From contig NZ_JMHT01000007.1 in NCBI RefSeq assembly GCF_001905655.1, positions 1 to 64,000 of the forward strand: DNA of 64,000 nt, written 5' to 3'. Positions 19,528 to 26,935 of this stretch are shown one piece after another. A program made the translations under genes and the position numbers. The stretch comes from Mycobacterium sp. ST-F2 (GTDB taxonomy: Bacteria > Actinomycetota > Actinomycetes > Mycobacteriales > Mycobacteriaceae). The notes below the pieces were generated by a model, which was not told the DNA's origin, did no database searches, and saw nothing but the letters and a program-made list of their open reading frames with translations. Numbering within the stretch: position 1 is the stretch's first letter; every line of letters begins with the position of its first letter.

Positions 19528-21036
19528 TCAGCTCGTGTAGTCGAGGGTGGTCATCATGCCCGCCTCCTGGTGATAAGCGTTGTGGCAGTGCAGCATCCAC
19601 TCACCGGGGTTGTCGGCGACGAGTGCGACGGTCACCTTCTGCCTGGGCAGCACGATCAGCGTGTCTTTGCGCGGACCGCGACGACCGTCGGCCTGCAGCA
19701 CCTGGAACGTGTGTCCGTGCAGGTGCATGGGATGCCACATGGTCGTCGAGTTGGTGAAGGTCATGGTGGCGCGCTGGCCCTGCCGGACGGTCAGGGCCTG
19801 GCGGTTGTCGAAGCCCCGCCCGTTGATGCCCCAGTCGTACTTCATCATCGAGCCGGTGAGTTCGGCGGCCAGCGTGACGTCCGGCGGGATCGGTCCGAGG
19901 TCGACGGCCGAGCCGGCGGTGAAATCGGCGACGGTGCCGACCTTCCGGGTCAGCTCCTTCGGCCGGAATGCCGGGTCCGGCGCGGTGCCGGCGCCGGTCG
20001 ACAGCAGGGCTCGCGCGGCGCTGTCCTTGCCCTCGGCGACGGCCACCAACGGGAAGACCCCGTCGCCGGCGGTGACGACGACGTCGTAGCGCTCGCCCAT
20101 GCCCAGCAGCAGCGCGTCGACCTCCACGGGGTCGACGGGGAAACCATCGGTATGTGTGACGGTCATGCGGTGCCCGGCCAGCGCCACCCGGAACGCGGTG
20201 TCGGCGCCGGCGTTGATGATGCGCAGCCGGATGCGCTGGCCCGGCTTGGCATTGAAAACCGTTGGTGCGGTGGGAATCCGGCCGTTCGCGAGGAAGTAGG
20301 GGTACTTGACGTCGCCGGCGTCGCCGCCGAGCAGCGCGCTGGTCGCCATTCCCGACATGCCGGGCATGTCGCCCATGCCGCTCATGTCGTGCCCGCCCAT
20401 GTGTCCCATGCCGGCCATGGCGCGCAGCCCGTTGTAGATCTGCTGTGGTGACTTGCCGGCACCGGAGGTCCAGTCATCAAGGACCACAATCCATTCCGCG
20501 TCGTAACGGCCGCGGTCCGCGGGATCGTCGATGATCACCGGCAGGTACAGGCCGTAATCCGCGTCGAGCCCGGTGTGCGGATGCGCCCAGTAGGTGCCGG
20601 CGTGCGGGGCGGAGAACGTGTACGTGAAGTCGTTGCCGGGCTTGATGTTCGGTGTTGCGGGCGACGCGCCGTCCATGTCGTTGCGCAGCGCGATGCCGTG
20701 CCAGTGCACCGACGTGTCATGGTCGAGCCCGTTGGATACGCGGACCGACAACTCGTCGCCCACCGACGCGCGGATCAGCGGGCCCGGCACCTGATCGCCG
20801 TACGCCAAGGTCTGCACGGTGACGCCACCGAGGTCGACGGTGGCCGGCTGCGGGTGCAGCGCCACCGAGACGGTGCGCCCGGTGTGCGGGCGGGCGGCCT
20901 CCGCGGCGGCGATGGCTTTCGGGTCGATGCCACTTGCCGCGGCCGGGGATGGCGTCTTGCTGCACGCGGCGACGCCGGCGAGTGCGGACGCGCCCGTGAC
21001 GGCCGAGGCGATCAGGAAACTACGGCGAGTGAACAC
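19528..21036 (-). CDS. mmcO: Multicopper oxidase (MmcO-like), Tat-exported lipoprotein
   Basis: A 502-residue copper oxidase for periplasmic Cu(I) detoxification. The N-terminus has twin arginines (TRRSFL) and a lipobox (GVAAC, Cys25), so Tat export with lipid anchoring is likely. Three cupredoxin domains carry the four copper motifs HWHG, WAHPH, HPMHLHGH and HCHNAYHQEAGM. A Met/His-rich loop (MGHMGGHDMSGMGDMPGM) sits in the middle, typical of cuprous oxidases. It resembles M. tuberculosis Rv0846c but lies at another locus, where Rv3033 would be. A RicR-type operator lies just upstream. The 3' end abuts the acyltransferase gene. Confidence 0.92.
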   Translation of the reverse strand: MFTRRSFLIASAVTGASALAGVAACSKTPSPAAASGIDPKAIAAAEAARPHTGRTVSVALHPQPATVDLGGVTVQTLAYGDQVPGPLIRASVGDELSVRVSNGLDHDTSVHWHGIALRNDMDGASPATPNIKPGNDFTYTFSAPHAGTYWAHPHTGLDADYGLYLPVIIDDPADRGRYDAEWIVVLDDWTSGAGKSPQQIYNGLRAMAGMGHMGGHDMSGMGDMPGMSGMATSALLGGDAGDVKYPYFLANGRIPTAPTVFNAKPGQRIRLRIINAGADTAFRVALAGHRMTVTHTDGFPVDPVEVDALLLGMGERYDVVVTAGDGVFPLVAVAEGKDSAARALLSTGAGTAPDPAFRPKELTRKVGTVADFTAGSAVDLGPIPPDVTLAAELTGSMMKYDWGINGRGFDNRQALTVRQGQRATMTFTNSTTMWHPMHLHGHTFQVLQADGRRGPRKDTLIVLPRQKVTVALVADNPGEWMLHCHNAYHQEAGMMTTLDYTS

Positions 21037-21046
21037 ACTGCCGTTG

Positions 21047-21061
21047 TACCCCCGGGGGGTA
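21047..21061 (-). promoter_or_regulatory. RicR/CsoR-type copper operator upstream of mmcO
   Basis: TACCC-CCGGG-GGGTA matches the mycobacterial RicR box TACCC-N5-GGGTA exactly and is palindromic. It ends 10 bases before the mmcO ATG, so a bound repressor would block transcription or its start. Copper release of RicR would induce the oxidase; RicR itself is not in the window. Confidence 0.85.
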
Positions 21062-21102
21062 TATCAGTCAAGCGGGGTAACTCCGCGAGCAGACGAGAAA
21101 AC

Positions 21103-22332
21103 TCAGCCGCGGTCGGGCAGGGGGCGCTCGACGATGGGACGACGCGCGTGCGGCAGGCGCTCGCCGCGCTTGGCGGCCAGGTACACCTCAGACGTCTCGG
21201 CGGCGACGGTCTGCCAGGAGAAGTCGTGATTCAGTCGATCCCGTGCGGCCAGGGCGCGCTGCTGCGCACCCGCGGGATCGTCGAGCACCTTGCGGACGGC
21301 AGACGCCAGCGCGCCCACATTGCGCGGCGGGCAGGAGACGCCGGTCTTGCCGTTGATGACCGCCTCGCCGAGGCCGCCGACGTTGGACGTCACCAGCGGG
21401 GTACCGGCCGCGGCGGCCTCGAGGGCGACGATGCCGAACGGCTCGTAGTGGCTGGGCAGCACCGCGGCGTCGGCCCGGTGCAGCAGCTCCAACAACCCCG
21501 AATGGTCAACGCGGCCAACGAAATTCACGGCCTTGGTGACCTTGGCCTTGCGGGCCTCCTCGACCAGCCAGTCGTACTGGGTGCCGTCGCCCGCGATGGT
21601 CAGCGTGGTGCCCGGATGGGTCCGGCGGATCCGGGGCAGCGCGGCGATGACGTCGTGCACGCCCTTCTCGTATTCCAGCCGGCCGACGAACAGCAGCTCG
21701 GCCGGGCCGTCGTGCTTGCGCCGCATCGCGAACGGCCAGCCGGCGGTGTCGATGCCGTTGCAGATGACGCTGACGTCGGGCAGCTCGGGCCCGAACAGCT
21801 CGGTGATCTCTTCACTCATGGACACCGAGCAGGTGATCAGCGAGTCGGATTCGTGCACCAGCCACGACTCCAGCGAGTGCACCTGCCGGCTCACCGGGCC
21901 GGAGAGCCAGCCGGAGTGCCGGCCGGCCTCGGTGGCATGGATGGTGGAGACCAGCGGCACGTCGAAGAACTCGGCCAGGGTCACGGCCGGGTGGGCGACG
22001 AGCCAGTCGTGGGCGTGCACAACATCGGGGGTCCAATCGCGCAGGCCCAGGCCGGCACGAATCATGGCGTGCCCCATGGCCAGCGTCCAGGCCATCATGT
22101 CGGTGCCGAATTTGAACTCGTTCGGGTCGAGGGCCGCGGAGATCACCCACACGCCCTCGTGCACCTCATTGGTGGTGGGGTGGGTGCTGGGGTCGGTGTC
22201 CGCGGGGCGACGGCAGAGCACCACGACCTCGTGACCGAGGGCGGCGAGCTCGACAGCCAGATGGTGGACGTGGCGGCCGAGGCCACCGATCACCACGGGT
22301 GGGTACTCCCACGAGACCATGAGGATTTTCAT
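21103..22332 (-). CDS. Alpha-glucan glycosyltransferase (Rv3032-like)
   Basis: A 409-residue GT-B-fold retaining glucosyltransferase. The N-terminal domain begins MKILMVSWEYPPVVIGGLGRHV, with GGLGRH as the usual donor/acceptor glycine loop. The C-terminal donor domain has FVGRLEYEKGVHDVI and the EX7E-type signature HYEPFGIVALEAAAAGTPLV. Rv3032 elongates alpha-1,4-glucan chains for methylglucose lipopolysaccharides and contributes to glycogen. ATG at 22332 is chosen over a longer frame because conservation begins there and it overlaps the stop of a mini-ORF. Operon with the GH57 and methyltransferase genes upstream. Confidence 0.92.
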   Translation of the reverse strand: MKILMVSWEYPPVVIGGLGRHVHHLAVELAALGHEVVVLCRRPADTDPSTHPTTNEVHEGVWVISAALDPNEFKFGTDMMAWTLAMGHAMIRAGLGLRDWTPDVVHAHDWLVAHPAVTLAEFFDVPLVSTIHATEAGRHSGWLSGPVSRQVHSLESWLVHESDSLITCSVSMSEEITELFGPELPDVSVICNGIDTAGWPFAMRRKHDGPAELLFVGRLEYEKGVHDVIAALPRIRRTHPGTTLTIAGDGTQYDWLVEEARKAKVTKAVNFVGRVDHSGLLELLHRADAAVLPSHYEPFGIVALEAAAAGTPLVTSNVGGLGEAVINGKTGVSCPPRNVGALASAVRKVLDDPAGAQQRALAARDRLNHDFSWQTVAAETSEVYLAAKRGERLPHARRPIVERPLPDRG

Positions 22333-22364
22333 CGGTGCCTTCTGCTCTTCGCGCAAGCGCTCAT
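22329..22364 (-). CDS. Intercistronic 11-codon mini-ORF ([11 protein letters not shown]), copy A
   Basis: Its ATG (22364-22362) overlaps the GH57 stop (ATGA) and its TGA (22331-22329) overlaps the glucosyltransferase ATG (ATGA). The surrounding 43 nt (22329-22371) are 41/43 identical to the element before cobL. A ribosome leaving the GH57 gene could re-initiate here and pass on to the next gene. GAAGG inside it would also serve as ribosome binding site for the downstream gene. Whether the peptide matters is unknown. Confidence 0.55.
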   Translation of the reverse strand: MSACAKSRRHR

Positions 22365-23956
22365 CGCGGCAACCTCCGGGCATCCAGGGCGCCGAACAGG
22401 CCGTCGGCGCGGTTCCAACCTTCCGCGAGCTTCTGGGCCTGATCGCGCCGTCCTGACGCGAGGGCACCGGCAATCTCCCGGGTGGCGTGCGCGTGCAGGT
22501 GCGCGCGATAGCGAGCATATTCCGCCGCGGTGTCTTTGCTCACCATGAAGGGCCAGTCGCTCGAGACGGTCAGTAGGGCTTCCCGCAGGATCTGGTCGGC
22601 CACGCGGTCGCGCGCCGGGTAGGCCGAGTCCTGGGTGAGTGCCTTGTCGACTGTGGTCAGCGCGGTGTCGACGACCTCGGCGTTGAGCGTCACGAAGTCG
22701 GCCACCTGCTCACCGGACCAGACCTGCCAGTCCTTGCCTGAGCCCCAGGAGCTCGGCGGCAGCTCGACGGGTGAGCCGACGAACCCGTTGTCGATCGCGT
22801 CGGACAGCGTGCCGACCTGGACGCCGGCGGCGGGCAGGGCTCGCAGGACCCGCCCCAGCCACTCCGGCCCCTCGTGCCACCAGTGCCCGAACAGCTCGGT
22901 GTCGAACGCGGCGACGACGTGCGCCGGGCGGCCGGTGCGCTCGGACTCCGAAATGAGCCGGCGCCGAACGGTATTCACGAAATCGGCGACATGGGTGTCG
23001 ATGGCGGCGGCGGCCCGCTCGGGCTCATAGGGTGCCTTCGACTCCGACGGCACGGTGCGGCCCGTGACCCGGGCCGGTTTGAGGCCGGTGAGGTGGTCGT
23101 AGGTGTGGAAGTCGCGGTAGGCCGGGTGCCCCGGGTAGCCGGACTTGGGGGACCACACGCGGTAGCTGACCTGCAGGTCACGTCCGAAGGCGACGACGTC
23201 CGACTCGCCGACAGGACGGCCGAGCGCCGTATCGCCGTGCAGCGACGGGCCGTCGACCATGAAGTGGGTGACGCCGGCGGCGGCATAACCGGTCTCCATG
23301 CCGGGGGCGTACGCGCATTCGGGTGCCCAGATGCCGCCCGGGGTGTGGCCGAACCGGGCGCCGGCGTCGGCCAGGCCCTCGCGCAGCGCGAACTCCCGCA
23401 AGCGGGGGTTGAGCAGCGGCTGGAACGGGTGCGCCAGCGGGCCGCCGAGCAGTTCGATGGTGCCCGCGCCGATGAGCTGCCGCAGCACCGGGCTGCCGCC
23501 GTGCTGCCAGTGGTCGGCGAACTCGGCCAGCGCCGCACCGGCCTGCTGGTGTTCGTGAACACCGAAGGCGCGCAACGCTTCCGGTGAGTTGAAGGTCTCG
23601 GGGGCACCGCTGGAGTCTGTCCCGTCGCTCCGCTCGCCCCGGCTGTCCCGGACGGTCGTCGCCTCCAACGCGCGCAGCTGCCAGTTGGACAGCCACTGCT
23701 GCATGCCGGCCAGGCAGTACGGATCGTCGAGTTGGGCGGTGACGACGGGCGTCATGCCCAGGGTCAGCAGGTGGCCGCGCCCTTCCTCCGCCAGCTCGCG
23801 CAGCACCCGGGTGAGGGGCAGATAGGCCGTCGCCCACGACTGGTAGAGCCACTCCTCGCCGACGGGCCAGCGGCCATGATGGGCCAGCCACGGCAGGTGT
23901 GTATGCAGCACCAGGGTGAACATCCCCGGTACTGGCGTAGCGGACGAATCACTCAC
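22361..23956 (-). CDS. GH57-family 1,4-alpha-glucan branching enzyme (Rv3031-like)
   Basis: A 531-residue glycoside hydrolase family 57 protein. The start LVLHTHLPWLAHHGRWPVGEE is the family's His-rich first motif. GIWAPECAY holds the expected nucleophile Glu, and VVAAFDTELFGHWWHEGP the acid/base Asp. A C-terminal helical domain follows. Branching of the glucan made by the neighbouring glucosyltransferase is the accepted role of Rv3031 in methylglucose lipopolysaccharide synthesis. GTG at 23956 overlaps the methyltransferase stop (GTGA). Residues 104-118 contain a short Arg/Asp/Ser-rich insertion of low conservation. Confidence 0.92.
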   Translation of the reverse strand: MSDSSATPVPGMFTLVLHTHLPWLAHHGRWPVGEEWLYQSWATAYLPLTRVLRELAEEGRGHLLTLGMTPVVTAQLDDPYCLAGMQQWLSNWQLRALEATTVRDSRGERSDGTDSSGAPETFNSPEALRAFGVHEHQQAGAALAEFADHWQHGGSPVLRQLIGAGTIELLGGPLAHPFQPLLNPRLREFALREGLADAGARFGHTPGGIWAPECAYAPGMETGYAAAGVTHFMVDGPSLHGDTALGRPVGESDVVAFGRDLQVSYRVWSPKSGYPGHPAYRDFHTYDHLTGLKPARVTGRTVPSESKAPYEPERAAAAIDTHVADFVNTVRRRLISESERTGRPAHVVAAFDTELFGHWWHEGPEWLGRVLRALPAAGVQVGTLSDAIDNGFVGSPVELPPSSWGSGKDWQVWSGEQVADFVTLNAEVVDTALTTVDKALTQDSAYPARDRVADQILREALLTVSSDWPFMVSKDTAAEYARYRAHLHAHATREIAGALASGRRDQAQKLAEGWNRADGLFGALDARRLPR

Positions 23957-24759
23957 GGCCGCACCGCGATTGCCACCAGGTCGAGGCTGTCGTCAATGTT
24001 GGGGCTGTCGGCGGCGCCGGAATTCAGCAGATCGAAGTCGTCGATCGTCACCGCGGCCACGTCGGCCAGCAGGTCCGCCGGCCAGGGTGCGTCGGCCACG
24101 GCGCGGTCGATCTGCGCCTGGATGATGGAGCCGCCGTGCCGGGCGTCGAGCGCACGCAGCCCGGCGCCGTGATACACGCCGAGCATGGCCTCCATGACGA
24201 AGCCCTGCTCGGTCAACAGTTCGGTCATCTCGGCCGCGTTGAGTTCGCGGGTGTGGAACGGGTTCAGCGGGACGTCGCTGCCGGGGGTGAAGGTGATCCG
24301 GTTGGGCGTCGACATCAGCAGCACGCCGCCCGGGCGCAGCACCCGCAGGCACTCGGCGACGAATTGCCCTTGGTCCCAAAGGTGTTCGATCACCTGGAAG
24401 TTGACCACGACGTCGACGGAGGCATCGGGGAGTGGCAGCGCGGCCAGGTTGCCGTGCAGCATCTCGACCCTCGGGTAGCGGGCACGGATGTGCGCCACCG
24501 CGGACTCGTCGTAGTCCAGCCCGATCACCCGGCGCGCGACGTCGGCGATGAGGTCGGCGCCGTAGCCCTCGCCGGCACCGGCCTCCAGGACGTCGCGGTC
24601 GCGGCAGCGCTCGACCAGCCGCCGGTAGACCACCTCGTGGCGCCGGAACCAGTAGTTCTCCTCGGCCAGGTCCGGGACGGTGCGCTCACCGGTCAGTGGC
24701 ATCACTGGCACTGACTTTGCCGCGTGGCTGTCCGGCTGGGTTTCGGGAAAAGTGCTCAT
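23953..24759 (-). CDS. SAM-dependent methyltransferase (Rv3030-like)
   Basis: A 268-residue class I methyltransferase. GERTVPDLAEENYWFRRHEV precedes the SAM loop VLEAGAGEGYGADLI; later motifs are VVVNFQVIEHLWDQ and LLMSTPNRITFTPG. Corresponds to Rv3030, thought to O-methylate glucose units of methylglucose lipopolysaccharide. It is first in the three-gene operon (methyltransferase, GH57, glucosyltransferase). The 264-bp gap upstream, shared with divergent etfB, carries a palindrome at 24937. Confidence 0.9.
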   Translation of the reverse strand: MSTFPETQPDSHAAKSVPVMPLTGERTVPDLAEENYWFRRHEVVYRRLVERCRDRDVLEAGAGEGYGADLIADVARRVIGLDYDESAVAHIRARYPRVEMLHGNLAALPLPDASVDVVVNFQVIEHLWDQGQFVAECLRVLRPGGVLLMSTPNRITFTPGSDVPLNPFHTRELNAAEMTELLTEQGFVMEAMLGVYHGAGLRALDARHGGSIIQAQIDRAVADAPWPADLLADVAAVTIDDFDLLNSGAADSPNIDDSLDLVAIAVRP

Positions 24760-24936
24760 TAGATAGGCAGGCTAGCCCAGAGTGGTACCGCTGATCCCAT
24801 GCCCGATCGGTTGGGCCGTCCCACCTGCTGGTTCTGTCATGTTGCCGAACGTGCTCAGGTGTGGTCAAGAAAACAAAAGGCGGCATCCTCGCACGGCGTT
24901 CGACCAGCTATGGTGTTCCTGCGCCATGCCGCATAA

Positions 24937-24952
24937 GTTACCGAGTAGTAAC
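24937..24952. promoter_or_regulatory. GTTAC-N6-GTAAC dyad between the MGLP operon and etfB
   Basis: GTTACCGAGTAGTAAC is a 16-bp dyad 72 bp before the etfB start. The TTAC...GTAA form is common for TetR-family fatty-acid regulators. It is the only obvious operator in the 264-bp divergent gap. Confidence 0.45.
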
Positions 24953-25023
24953 ATGTCGGGCGTTGCGTGAATCGTGAATGCCAGGCCGACCGCCGGCCTC
25001 ATCGAGGAGGACGAACCACACCC

Positions 25024-25824
25024 ATGACGAACATCGTGGTCCTGATCAAACAGGTCCCTGACTATGAGTCGGAGCGCAAGCTCAACGACGGCGACTTCAC
25101 CCTCGACCGCGAAGCCGCGGACGCGGTGCTCGACGAGATCAACGAGCGCGCCGTCGAGGCTGCGCTGCAGATCAAGGAGAAGGAAGAGGCCGCCGGCGGC
25201 GCCGGCACCGTCACCGTCCTGACCGTCGGACCGGAGCGCGCCACCGAGGCCATCCGCAAGGCTCTGTCCATGGGCGCCGACACCGCCGTGCACGTCAAGG
25301 ACGACCAGCTCAAGGGTTCGGACATCATCCAGACCGGCTGGACCCTGGCCCGCGCGCTGGGCACCATCGAGGGCGCCGAGCTGGTCATCGGCGGCAACGA
25401 GTCCACCGACGGTGTCGGTGGCGCGGTTCCGGCCGTCATCGCCGAGCTGCTGGGCCTGCCGCAGCTGACCTCGCTGCGCAGCATCTCCGTCGAGAACGGC
25501 AAGGTCACCGGCGAGCGTGAGACCGACGAGGGCGTCTTCGGCCTGGAGGCCACCCTGCCCGCCGTCGTGAGCGTCAACGAGCGCATCGGCGAAGCCCGCT
25601 TCCCGTCGTTCAAGGGCATCATGGCCGCCAAGAAGAAGCCGGTCACCGTGCTGACCCTGGCTGAGATCGGTGTCGAGGCCGACGAGGTCGGTGTCGCCAA
25701 CGCCAGCAGCAAGGTGCTGTCGTCGACGCCGAAGCCGGCCAAGGCCGCGGGCGAGAAGGTCACCGACGAGGGCGAGGGCGGCAACAAGATCGCCGAGTAC
25801 CTCGTTGGTCAGAAGCTGATCTAG
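25024..25824 (+). CDS. etfB: Electron transfer flavoprotein beta subunit
   Basis: A 266-residue ETF subunit (FixA), orthologue of Rv3029c. It carries electrons from acyl-CoA dehydrogenases to the membrane quinone pool with EtfA. TNIVVLIKQVPDYESERKL is the family N-terminus. AMP-binding ETF motifs VIGGNESTDGVGGAVPAVIAE and the recognition-loop region are present. ATG at 25024 follows GAGGAGG (25004-25010) and is preferred to an in-frame ATG at 24967. The gap to etfA is 46 bp, so the pair is one operon, typical for fatty-acid and cholesterol oxidation in mycobacteria. Confidence 0.96.
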   Translation: MTNIVVLIKQVPDYESERKLNDGDFTLDREAADAVLDEINERAVEAALQIKEKEEAAGGAGTVTVLTVGPERATEAIRKALSMGADTAVHVKDDQLKGSDIIQTGWTLARALGTIEGAELVIGGNESTDGVGGAVPAVIAELLGLPQLTSLRSISVENGKVTGERETDEGVFGLEATLPAVVSVNERIGEARFPSFKGIMAAKKKPVTVLTLAEIGVEADEVGVANASSKVLSSTPKPAKAAGEKVTDEGEGGNKIAEYLVGQKLI

Positions 25825-25870
25825 CCCCCACCACACCGAAACTTCCAGAAAGACACAGAGGCAAATACGC

Positions 25871-26827
25871 ATGGCTGAAGTACTTGTGCTCGTCGAGCAC
25901 GCCGATGGTGCCCTCAAGAAGGTGAGCACCGAACTGATCACCGCTGCCCGTGTGCTCGGTGAGCCGTCGGCAGTTGTGGTGGGTGCCCCGGGCACCGCCG
26001 CCCCGCTGACCGACGCCCTCAAGGCCGCCGGTGCGGCCAAGATCTACGTCGCCGAGTCGGATGACGCGGCCAATTTCCTGGTCACCCCGACCGTCGACGT
26101 GCTGGAGGCGCTCGTCGAGTCTGCCGCTCCGGCTGCGGTCCTGGCTGTCGCCAGCACCGAGGGCAAAGAGATCGCCGGCCGCCTGGCCGCGCGTCTGGGC
26201 GCCGGCCTGCTGGTCGACGTCATCGACGTCAAGGCCGGTGGCGTTGGCGTGCACAGCATCTTCGGTGGTGCCTACACCGTCGAGGCGCAGGCCAACGACG
26301 TGCTGCCGGTGATCACCGTGCGTCCGGGTGCCATTGAAGCCGAAGCGGCCGAGGGTGCCGGCGAGGTCGTCAACGTCGAGGTTCCGGCCCAGGCCGAGAA
26401 CGCCACCAAGATCACCTCGCGTCAGCCCGCTGTCGCCGGTGACCGTCCGGAGCTCACCGAGGCCAGCGTCGTGGTCGCCGGTGGTCGTGGTGTGGGTAGC
26501 GCCGAGAACTTCGCGGTCGTCGAAGCTCTGGCCGACTCGCTCGGTGGCGCCGTCGGTGCCTCGCGTGCCGCGGTCGACTCGGGCTACTACGGCGGTCAGT
26601 TCCAGGTCGGCCAGACCGGTAAGACCGTTGCCCCGCAGCTGTACATCGCCCTGGGCATCTCGGGCGCCATCCAGCACCGCGCCGGCATGCAGACGTCCAA
26701 GACCATCATCGCGGTCAACAAGGACGAAGAGGCTCCGATCTTCGAGATCTCGGATCTCGGCATCGTGGGCGACCTGTTCAAGGTCGCCCCGCAGCTGACC
26801 GACGCCATCAAGGCTCGCAAGGGCTGA
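25871..26827 (+). CDS. etfA: Electron transfer flavoprotein alpha subunit
   Basis: A 318-residue FAD-binding ETF alpha subunit (FixB), orthologue of Rv3028c. The N-terminal domain starts [13 protein letters not shown]. The C-terminal FAD domain has [14 protein letters not shown], then [21 protein letters not shown] and [23 protein letters not shown] as the flavin signature, closing with [11 protein letters not shown]. Forms the heterodimer with EtfB. A strong intrinsic terminator follows, closing the conserved block before the accessory region. Confidence 0.96.
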   Translation: MAEVLVLVEHADGALKKVSTELITAARVLGEPSAVVVGAPGTAAPLTDALKAAGAAKIYVAESDDAANFLVTPTVDVLEALVESAAPAAVLAVASTEGKEIAGRLAARLGAGLLVDVIDVKAGGVGVHSIFGGAYTVEAQANDVLPVITVRPGAIEAEAAEGAGEVVNVEVPAQAENATKITSRQPAVAGDRPELTEASVVVAGGRGVGSAENFAVVEALADSLGGAVGASRAAVDSGYYGGQFQVGQTGKTVAPQLYIALGISGAIQHRAGMQTSKTIIAVNKDEEAPIFEISDLGIVGDLFKVAPQLTDAIKARKG

Positions 26828-26856
26828 TTTTTTTCTCTGCGTGAGCAGAAGCGAAG

Positions 26857-26888
26857 GTGCCCCAAAACTCCGGTTTTGGGGCACTTTT
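26857..26888 (+). terminator. Intrinsic terminator after etfA
   Basis: GTGCCCCAAAAC and GTTTTGGGGCAC pair perfectly over 12 bp around TCCG and are followed by TTTT. It is the strongest classical terminator in the window, 30 bp after the etfA stop. Confidence 0.92.
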
Positions 26889-26935
26889 GCGTCTGCCGCG
26901 CTGACTGCTGACAGCGAACAGATACGGTGGTGCCG

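Noticed and set aside
20575..22548. 657-codon open frame on the plus strand
   Set aside because: Antisense to mmcO and the glucosyltransferase, which have clear motifs. Long antisense frames are expected at this GC content and the product is Arg/Gly/His-rich without domains.
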